This document shows, piece by piece, positions 1 through 4,794 of a stretch of DNA of 7,541 nt. The stretch is from JAZDLO01 sp043801935 (GTDB lineage: Bacteria; Actinomycetota; Thermoleophilia; RBG-16-64-13), in NCBI GenBank assembly GCA_043801935.1, contig JAZDLO010000208.1:1-7541 (forward strand), given 5' to 3'. Under the pieces are notes generated by a model, which did no database searches, was not told the origin of the DNA, and saw only the letters and a program-made list of their open reading frames with translations. The translations under genes were made by a program, and so were the position numbers. Position 1 is the first letter of the stretch. The number at the start of each line of letters is the position of its first letter.

Positions 1-104
1 GAGCATGCCGGATGATGCCAGTGTATGGGATGCCGTACCCGAAATCCAGCCTTGGCGCGCTATAGTTCAACCTGCACAGCGCTTGCCCGGTCGGCTGTCT
101 ATCC

Positions 105-109
105 AGGAG
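105..109 (+). promoter_or_regulatory. Ribosome binding site for the GlcD-like gene
   Basis: The sequence AGGAG lies 8 nt upstream of the ATG at 118, which is ideal Shine-Dalgarno spacing. It decides the start. The frame is open further upstream to an ATG at 25, but the extra 31 residues do not resemble the family and have no such site. Confidence 0.75.
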
Positions 110-117
110 CCCATAGG

Positions 118-1512
118 ATGTCTATACCGTTGGTTAGGGGACTCAGAGCCATAGTCGGGCGGGACAACGTGCTCGACCGGCTGGTCGATCTCCAGACCTA
201 CGAGTACGACGCCTATGGTGAGCGCTCTCTCCCCCGGGCGGTAGTGTTCGTCCACTCCACTGCCGAGGTATCCGCTGTAGTCGGGTTCCTGAGCATGAGG
301 CGCATCCCTTTCGTACCGCGAAGCTACGGTACCAATGTCAGCGGCGGTTCTATCCCGCTGGACGGCGCGGTGGTCCTGCAGATGGGCCGTATGGACAAGA
401 TCCTCGAGGTCGACCTCCCCAACCGGTGCGTGGTGGTCCAGCCGGGCATCTTCAACCTCGATGTATCCACAGCCCTGTCGCCCTCTGGCTACTACTTCGC
501 CCCCGATCCCGCCAGCCAGAAGGTCTCTTCAGTTGGCGGCAACATCGCCGAAAACGCGGGCGGACCTCATTGTTTCAAGTACGGGGTCACTTCGAACCAT
601 GTGCTTGGAATGGAGTTGGTGCTCCCCGGCGGAGAGGTCCTTTGGGTCGGGGGCAAGAACGTCGATTCTCCCGGGCTCGATCTCACCGGGGTCTTAGTTG
701 GTTCTGAGGGGACCCTCGGGATAGTGACCGCCGCGACCCTGCGTATCCTCAAGAAACCGGAGACGGTAAAGACCATGCTGGGCGTCTTCCAATCGTTGGA
801 GGACGCCGGCAACGTGGTCTCGGCCATCGTGGCCGCGGGTCTGGTCCCCGCCACTCTGGAGTTGATGGATAGCCTCACCGTCAACGCGGTAGAAGACGCA
901 ATGGCCTGCGGTTTTCCCCGCGATGCCGGCGCGGTGATCCTCATCGAACTCGACGGACTGCGCGAGGGCATGGAGGACATGGCCGAGCAGATCGTGACGC
1001 TTTGCCGGGCGAACGGCGCCCTCGACGTCCGGGTGGCCCAAGACGAAACGGAGAGGGAGGCGCTGTGGAGAGGGCGCCGAGGGACGTTCGGGGCCCTCAC
1101 GTGCTTGGCTCCCAACCAGCTGTCCATGGACGGTACGGTCCCGCGCACCAAGTTACCCGAGGCGCTCCGGTTGATAGCGGAGATCGGTGTCCGTCACGGC
1201 CTTGAGGTGTACTGCGTGCTTCACGCCGGTGACGGCAACATCCACCCGTTGTTCCTTTACGACAGCCGTAACGAAGAGGACGAGAAGAAGGTCCATGCTG
1301 CCGGCATGGAGGTGCTCCAAGTCTGTGCCGAGCTAGGGGGGACTGTGAGCGGCGAGCACGGCATCGGTATCGAGAAACTGGAGGCCATGCATCTGGTGTT
1401 TGACGATAACGATCTGCGGGCCCAGAGTTTCGTCAAAGAAGCCTTCGATCCTCAGGGCCTGTGCAATCCCGGCAAGGTGCTACCGGCGAGGAAGAGGGCG
1501 ACCGAGGCCTAG
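118..1512 (+). CDS. FAD-binding 2-hydroxyacid dehydrogenase, GlcD/D-lactate dehydrogenase type
   Basis: The product (464 aa from ATG 118) belongs to the vanillyl-alcohol-oxidase/PCMH flavoprotein superfamily that includes glycolate oxidase subunit GlcD and D-lactate dehydrogenases. Members oxidise a 2-hydroxyacid to a 2-oxoacid with FAD. The N-terminal FAD domain shows VPRSYGTNVSGGSIP (residues 67-80), a long FAD loop with SVGGNIAENAGGPHCFKYG (138-156), and VGSEGTLGIVT (194-204). The C-terminal substrate/metal domain shows HAGDGNIHP (369-377), GGTVSGEHGIGIEK (407-420) and FDPQGLCNPGKVLP (443-456). All hallmark motifs are present and the length is normal for GlcD (about 460-500 aa), so the gene looks intact. 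No signal peptide or membrane segment is visible, so the product is probably cytoplasmic or peripherally membrane-bound. No GlcE or GlcF partner is in the window, and the gene converges on the molybdenum-enzyme cluster. The substrate is not predictable: D-lactate, glycolate, D-2-hydroxyglutarate and other 2-hydroxyacids are all possible. Confidence 0.93.
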   Translation: MSIPLVRGLRAIVGRDNVLDRLVDLQTYEYDAYGERSLPRAVVFVHSTAEVSAVVGFLSMRRIPFVPRSYGTNVSGGSIPLDGAVVLQMGRMDKILEVDLPNRCVVVQPGIFNLDVSTALSPSGYYFAPDPASQKVSSVGGNIAENAGGPHCFKYGVTSNHVLGMELVLPGGEVLWVGGKNVDSPGLDLTGVLVGSEGTLGIVTAATLRILKKPETVKTMLGVFQSLEDAGNVVSAIVAAGLVPATLELMDSLTVNAVEDAMACGFPRDAGAVILIELDGLREGMEDMAEQIVTLCRANGALDVRVAQDETEREALWRGRRGTFGALTCLAPNQLSMDGTVPRTKLPEALRLIAEIGVRHGLEVYCVLHAGDGNIHPLFLYDSRNEEDEKKVHAAGMEVLQVCAELGGTVSGEHGIGIEKLEAMHLVFDDNDLRAQSFVKEAFDPQGLCNPGKVLPARKRATEA

Positions 1513-1520
1513 CGGGCTGC

Positions 1521-1536
1521 GGCCCATGCCTGGGCC
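1521..1536. other. Short GC hairpin just after the GlcD-like stop codon
   Basis: GGCCCA (1521-1526) and TGGGCC (1531-1536) form a perfect 6-bp stem with a TGCC loop, starting 9 nt after the stop codon. No T-run follows, so this is not a classical intrinsic terminator. It could stabilise the mRNA 3' end or be chance in GC-rich DNA. Confidence 0.3.
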
Positions 1537-1548
1537 CGCGCCGTGAAC

Positions 1549-1593
1549 CGCGCGCCGGAATTCCACTCATGCCGGTCACCAGTCCGGCGCGCG
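1549..1593. repeat. Perfect 11-bp inverted repeat between convergent genes
   Basis: CGCGCGCCGGA (1549-1559) is the exact reverse complement of TCCGGCGCGCG (1583-1593), with a 23-nt loop. It sits between the ends of two convergent genes; the right arm is 3 nt past the cupin stop codon (1597-1599). A bidirectional transcription-termination or mRNA-end role is possible. No T-tract flanks either side, so any terminator would be atypical or factor-dependent. All base pairs were checked by eye. Confidence 0.4.
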
Positions 1594-1596
1594 ACG

Positions 1597-2052
1597 TCAA
1601 GCCGTCGGTTCCGCGGGCGGGACACCCCCTAGATCCTGTCGGTATTGGCCGCCGGTGACCGTGGTGAAATGGAAGATGGGCCGGTCGACGCGAGTGAAAG
1701 CAAGTGGGCAGTGTTTCATGCCCGCCGGGACGAAGATCAGGGCGCTACGAGTGATGAGGTGCTTCTCGTCTTCCAGCCAGATCTCGACCTCACCGCCGAG
1801 GTCGTGGGGGTCCGCGGCGTCGTTGCCGAAGAAGCCGATGATCTCGTCAGCTTCGTGGGTGTGGGTGTGGGGTTCGGGAGTGGCGGGCTTGAAGTACCAG
1901 GACGTGTTCATGTGAAAAGCCCCCTCGACCACCTCATCGTCAAGCCAAAGGGTGCGGGTGGCGTACTTGGAATACTCCGCGTGGATCCGTTGCTTGGATT
2001 CCGGCATCTTCAGCTCGGTCACGATGTATTTCGAGGTCTCGGAGTGGTCCAT
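1597..2052 (-). CDS. Small single-domain cupin, function unknown
   Basis: The product (151 aa from the ATG at 2052) is a one-domain cupin beta-barrel. Cupin motif 1 is visible as PHTHTHEADEIIGFFG (residues 61-76), giving candidate metal ligands H64, H66 and E70. Motif 2 is visible as FVPAGMKHCPLAF (107-119), giving H114. All four ligands of a metal-binding cupin are therefore present. An extra H62 precedes the motif, making an HTHTH run. An alternative in-frame ATG at 2067 adds five residues, but the GGAG site lies between the two ATGs and favours the inner start. The gene is the last of the minus-strand cluster, 38 nt after the MoaD/ThiS-like gene, so it is probably co-transcribed. Cupins range from dioxygenases and isomerases to small-molecule sensors, so the role is not assignable. 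Modification of the substrate or product of the molybdenum enzyme is a guess from context only. Confidence 0.85.
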   Translation of the reverse strand: MDHSETSKYIVTELKMPESKQRIHAEYSKYATRTLWLDDEVVEGAFHMNTSWYFKPATPEPHTHTHEADEIIGFFGNDAADPHDLGGEVEIWLEDEKHLITRSALIFVPAGMKHCPLAFTRVDRPIFHFTTVTGGQYRQDLGGVPPAEPTA

Positions 2053-2060
2053 GGTTCGAT

Positions 2061-2065
2061 TCTCC
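2061..2065 (-). promoter_or_regulatory. Ribosome binding site deciding the cupin start
   Basis: On the minus strand GGAGA occupies 2065-2061, with GGAG ending 9 nt before the ATG at 2052. It lies inside the coding extension that would start at 2067. The 2067 start has no comparable purine-rich site upstream, so the shorter protein is preferred. Confidence 0.65.
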
Positions 2066-2090
2066 ATTCACTGTTGTGGCGGGCGAAAGA

Positions 2091-2366
2091 CTACCCCCCG
2101 GTCGCCAACACCGCCAAGATCAGCTCGTCCTTGTCACTGACTGCCCTGCCGAAGTCCGCCTTATGCAGGCCCTCTGCGTTGACGTACACATAGACCTGTT
2201 TGAACAACTCGCCGTTCGCATCGAATATCAGTTTCTCGACGCCCGGATACCGGCTCACCAGGTCGTCGAGACACTCGCCGACCGTTTCACCATCGACCCG
2301 AATCTCGTCCGGGTTGTCGACAAGACGTTGCAGCTCGGGATAGAAGACTCTTACCTTGACGCTCAT
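2091..2366 (-). CDS. MoaD/ThiS-family sulfur-carrier protein
   Basis: This 91-aa protein has the size and features of ubiquitin-like sulfur carriers (MoaD, ThiS and relatives). It begins with a beta-strand of the VKVRVFYPEL type (residues 3-12), has a central YVYVNAEGLH segment (59-68), the typical 'V-N-G' strand of the family. It then has an acidic SDKDELILAVLATGG end (77-91). The C-terminal Gly-Gly is exactly terminal, as needed for adenylation and thiocarboxylation. In this family the thiocarboxylate donates sulfur to the molybdopterin or thiazole precursor, or to another acceptor. The start ATG lies 9 nt after the stop of the FAD-subunit gene; AAGGG is only 2 nt upstream, so translational coupling is plausible. 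Its place in a molybdenum-hydroxylase cluster favours pterin dithiolene or related Mo-site sulfur chemistry over thiamine. No MoaE or ThiF/MoeB partner is in the window, so it would have to use enzymes encoded elsewhere. Confidence 0.85.
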   Translation of the reverse strand: MSVKVRVFYPELQRLVDNPDEIRVDGETVGECLDDLVSRYPGVEKLIFDANGELFKQVYVYVNAEGLHKADFGRAVSDKDELILAVLATGG

Positions 2367-2375
2367 TACCCTTTG

Positions 2376-4754
2376 TCAATCCGTTTCAGCGCCCGGGCCG
2401 CAGGCCAGTATCGTCCTCTTGATCAGCGTGCGGGCTATCTGGATCTTGTAACGGTTGTTGAGAAGCGGAAGCGCTTCCACGAGTCCGGCATCAGCAGCCT
2501 GCTCGGCGTTCGCCTCATCGACCGGTTTGCCGGCGATGAACTCTTCCGCCCCGGTCACCCTGAAAGGCAGGCCGTAAACCGAATTCAGGCATATCCGGGC
2601 CGATTTGACCACACCGTTATCGACGTCGATCGCCGCGGCGCAATTGACTATCGCAAAGTCTATCGATTTCCTGAGGGCGAACTTCTTGAAGTGAGACCTG
2701 GTGCTTGCGCCGGGCTGGGGGATCTCGACTTCCAGGACCATCTCGCCGTCATCCAGGACCGTGCTCGTATTGACTCCCACAGAGAAGAACTCCTGGGCAT
2801 CGATGACTCTCCGGGAAGTCCTGATCTCGGCACCCAAGACTATCAACGCCGGCGCCAGGTCCGACGAGTTGACGGCCACGCAACCGCAATTGAAGCAGCG
2901 GTTGGCCTCCACCTGGACCGCGTTCAGGTCCAGGCTGCCTGTTTCCTCGATGTGAAGACCCTTCAATCTCTCGGTCAGCGAGAGTTCCGGTACCTCGACC
3001 CGGGTGCTTTCTTGAAGACAAGAACCACTGAACTTCTCTGCATAGGTGCAAATCGGTTCGGGTTCTTCCTCTATCCCGGCTTTGCCCTGAAGATAGCGGT
3101 CGATGAAGTGTGCCGCGTTCCGTCCGGCGTTTGCCGCCTCCGCGACGGTCGCGGGCCCGCTGACAAAGTCCCCTCCGGCAAAGACGCCCCTGCCCAGGGA
3201 GTAGCTTGTCTCATCTATCTTGAGGTTGCTCTGATCGTCGATGAACTCGGCCGGGAGAAACGAGTAGTCCGGTTTCTCCACGATAGCTTTGATGACCGTG
3301 TCACATTGCACGGCGAATTCCGAGCCCTCTACGCGCACCGGGCGGGGTCTGCCGCTCGCGTCCGGCTCCCCCAGCTCCATCCTGCAGCAGGTCAGGGCTA
3401 CCCCGCCGTTCTCCTCCTGACCCGCTTCCACCGGCTGGGTCAGGAACTCGAAGGTGACGCCCTCCTCCTCGGCCCTCCGCACCTCTTCGGCCAGAGCCGG
3501 CATCTCATCCTTCGTACGCCGGTAGTAGATCACCGGCCGGGCCCCCAGTCGCAACAGCGAGCGGGCAACGTCTATGGCGGTATTCCCTCCGCCGATGACC
3601 CCGACCGTCTTCCCGGCCATCTCTTCAGGTTCCAGGTACGAACTCCTGAGGAAGTCGACGCCGGACAGCAGGCAGTGCTCTCCCGCGATCCCGGCCTGCG
3701 TTTTCTGCCAGGCGCCGCAAGCGAGGAACACCGCGTCGAAGCTCTGCATGAGCCCCTCGAATCCATCCTTGTCGATCGCCCTCCCCAGGGCGAACTGTAT
3801 GCCGGTGTTCTCAAAGGCCTCTATCTGTTTCCGGAGGACGTCCCTGGGAAGACGGTAAGGCGGTATTCCGTAGGCGAGGAGACCGCCCGCCTCCTCACTG
3901 CGCTCGAGAACGGTCACCTCATGCCCGGACTGCCTGAGATAGTAGGCCGCGGAAAGCCCGGCCGGTCCCGAACCTATGACCGCCACCCGCTTTGAGGTCT
4001 CCTGTCGAGGCGCCTCATAGAACTCATCCACGTTCTCGAGGAGGTAGTCGCCAAGGAACCGTTCGACCTCCCTTATGGAGACCGGTTCATCGAACTCGCC
4101 TCGAGCGCACTCGCTTTCACACCAGTGGGGGCAGACCCTTCCCGTTATCGCCGGGACAGGATTCGATTTCAGCAGTATCCCGGCCGCTGATGCCAGGTCG
4201 CCTTCCCGGATCTTGCCCAAGTAGGAGGGTATGTCGATGCCGTTCGGGCATCCTTTGGAACAGGCCGTGGTCGCTACTCTCGCGGCTCCGAGGATCGAGT
4301 GGTATCTCGCGTCTCCGGTCAAGGCGTAGCAGGCTCTGCCGCCTTTTCTCAGGCAGTCGAACGCGTTGTCCGGGACCCAGTAGTACCAGCATCGGTTGTT
4401 CTGGCAGATATTGCCCGCGACAGTCCCCATCTCCCTGATATGGGGGGAAGCCGTCTTACGGGCGGCCTCGGCCAGCGCCGGATACTCCCGCTTCACGGTA
4501 TCGTCCACGGCCAGGTCTTCCAGCCTGGCCAGCGCACCCAGGTGAAGCCGACCGTCCTTCTCTCGGATGTGATCGAGACCCGGGATGCTCTTGATATCAA
4601 CAAGAACCTCCGGATACTCGGACAGGATACCGTCCTTCATTTCGCCCAGCAGATCAGTACCGCCAGCGATGATCCGCGCCGTGCCCCCGTACTCCTGAAG
4701 GATAGAGGTCGCCTCTTCTATCGTCTCGGCGCTTACGTGGCTGAATCTTCTCAT
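2376..4754 (-). CDS. FAD subunit of a molybdenum hydroxylase with an inserted GltD-like NAD(P)H-oxidoreductase module
   Basis: This 792-aa protein is a composite. Residues 1 to about 160 are the N-terminal part of a CoxM/HcrB/XdhB-type FAD subunit, with flavin loops AGGTDLLGEMKDG (30-42) and GTVAGNICQ (110-118). A cysteine-rich loop follows (C117, C122, C134, C142), as in the [4Fe-4S]-bearing beta subunit of 4-hydroxybenzoyl-CoA reductase. From about 163 to 624 comes a complete GltD/NfnB/SfrB-like module. From C625 onward (CVAVNSSDLAPALIVLGA, 625-642) the FAD subunit resumes and runs to the end, including its C-terminal domain (LNSVYGLPFR, 723-732). The flanks total about 325 residues, a normal stand-alone length. 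The ATG at 4754 has AGGGAG 9 nt upstream. The gene sits 40 nt after the Mo subunit and 9 nt before the MoaD/ThiS-like gene. Expected role: carry electrons between the [2Fe-2S] subunit and NAD(P)(H). The direction and the nucleotide preference are not known. The reading frame is continuous, with no sign of a frameshift. Confidence 0.92.
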   Translation of the reverse strand: MRRFSHVSAETIEEATSILQEYGGTARIIAGGTDLLGEMKDGILSEYPEVLVDIKSIPGLDHIREKDGRLHLGALARLEDLAVDDTVKREYPALAEAARKTASPHIREMGTVAGNICQNNRCWYYWVPDNAFDCLRKGGRACYALTGDARYHSILGAARVATTACSKGCPNGIDIPSYLGKIREGDLASAAGILLKSNPVPAITGRVCPHWCESECARGEFDEPVSIREVERFLGDYLLENVDEFYEAPRQETSKRVAVIGSGPAGLSAAYYLRQSGHEVTVLERSEEAGGLLAYGIPPYRLPRDVLRKQIEAFENTGIQFALGRAIDKDGFEGLMQSFDAVFLACGAWQKTQAGIAGEHCLLSGVDFLRSSYLEPEEMAGKTVGVIGGGNTAIDVARSLLRLGARPVIYYRRTKDEMPALAEEVRRAEEEGVTFEFLTQPVEAGQEENGGVALTCCRMELGEPDASGRPRPVRVEGSEFAVQCDTVIKAIVEKPDYSFLPAEFIDDQSNLKIDETSYSLGRGVFAGGDFVSGPATVAEAANAGRNAAHFIDRYLQGKAGIEEEPEPICTYAEKFSGSCLQESTRVEVPELSLTERLKGLHIEETGSLDLNAVQVEANRCFNCGCVAVNSSDLAPALIVLGAEIRTSRRVIDAQEFFSVGVNTSTVLDDGEMVLEVEIPQPGASTRSHFKKFALRKSIDFAIVNCAAAIDVDNGVVKSARICLNSVYGLPFRVTGAEEFIAGKPVDEANAEQAADAGLVEALPLLNNRYKIQIARTLIKRTILACGPGAETD
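2883..4268 (-). other. Inserted GltD/SfrB-like domain within the FAD subunit (about residues 163-624)
   Basis: In order the module shows: an N-terminal Fe-S domain with ACSKGCPNGIDIP (164-176; C165, C169) and GRVCPHWCESECARGE (205-220; C208, C212, C216); the FAD Rossmann motif VAVIGSGPAGLSAAYYL (257-273); the NAD(P) Rossmann motif VGVIGGGNTAIDVARSL (384-400), followed by YYRRTKDEMPA (410-420), typical of NADPH-binding GltD relatives; the closing FAD motif FAGGDFVSGPATVAEAANAG (525-544); and the terminal VEANRCFNCG (615-624; C620, C623). The terminal EAxRCxxC element is what I remember from SfrB-like NAD(P)H oxidoreductases, so the module appears complete from end to end. Boundaries are accurate to perhaps five residues. 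Confidence 0.85.
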
Positions 4755-4763
4755 CCCTGTGGT

Positions 4764-4769
4764 CTCCCT
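4764..4769 (-). promoter_or_regulatory. Ribosome binding site of the FAD-subunit gene
   Basis: AGGGAG is read on the minus strand at 4769-4764, 9 nt before the ATG at 4754. It supports this start and separate translation initiation within the 40-nt gap after the Mo-subunit gene. Confidence 0.65.
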
Positions 4770-4794
4770 AGCGAAGATTTGAGCTCAGTCTTGG

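Noticed and set aside
25..117. N-terminal extension of the GlcD-like protein from ATG 25
   Set aside because: The 31 extra residues are unlike the family, and a well-placed AGGAG precedes ATG 118, where the family's usual N-terminus begins.
2..151. Frame open from the left edge to a stop near 151, possibly the tail of an upstream + strand gene
   Set aside because: The translation matches nothing I recognise and would overlap the GlcD-like gene by over 30 nt; one short open frame at a window edge is not evidence enough.
1645..2193. Open frame of 182 codons on the + strand opposite the cupin
   Set aside because: The minus-strand cupin has clear motifs 1 and 2 and a good ribosome binding site; the opposite frame has neither motif nor start signal.
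2076..3995. Open frame of 639 codons on the + strand, opposite the FAD-subunit gene
   Set aside because: It is antisense to a gene with unmistakable motifs over its whole length, its translation shows no recognisable domain, and long antisense frames are expected in GC-rich coding DNA.
2883..4268. Circular permutation of the GltD-type Fe-S domain, since a CxxC pair lies at the far end of the module (C620, C623)
   Set aside because: A terminal EAxRCxxC element is, as far as I remember, a normal part of SfrB-like relatives of GltD, so the module is better explained as a complete standard unit inserted as a whole.
2376..4754. The FAD subunit as an artefact of two neighbouring genes joined by error
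   Set aside because: A simple join gives an end-to-end fusion. Here one gene is resumed after the other with all motifs intact and one continuous frame, which needs two exact junctions.
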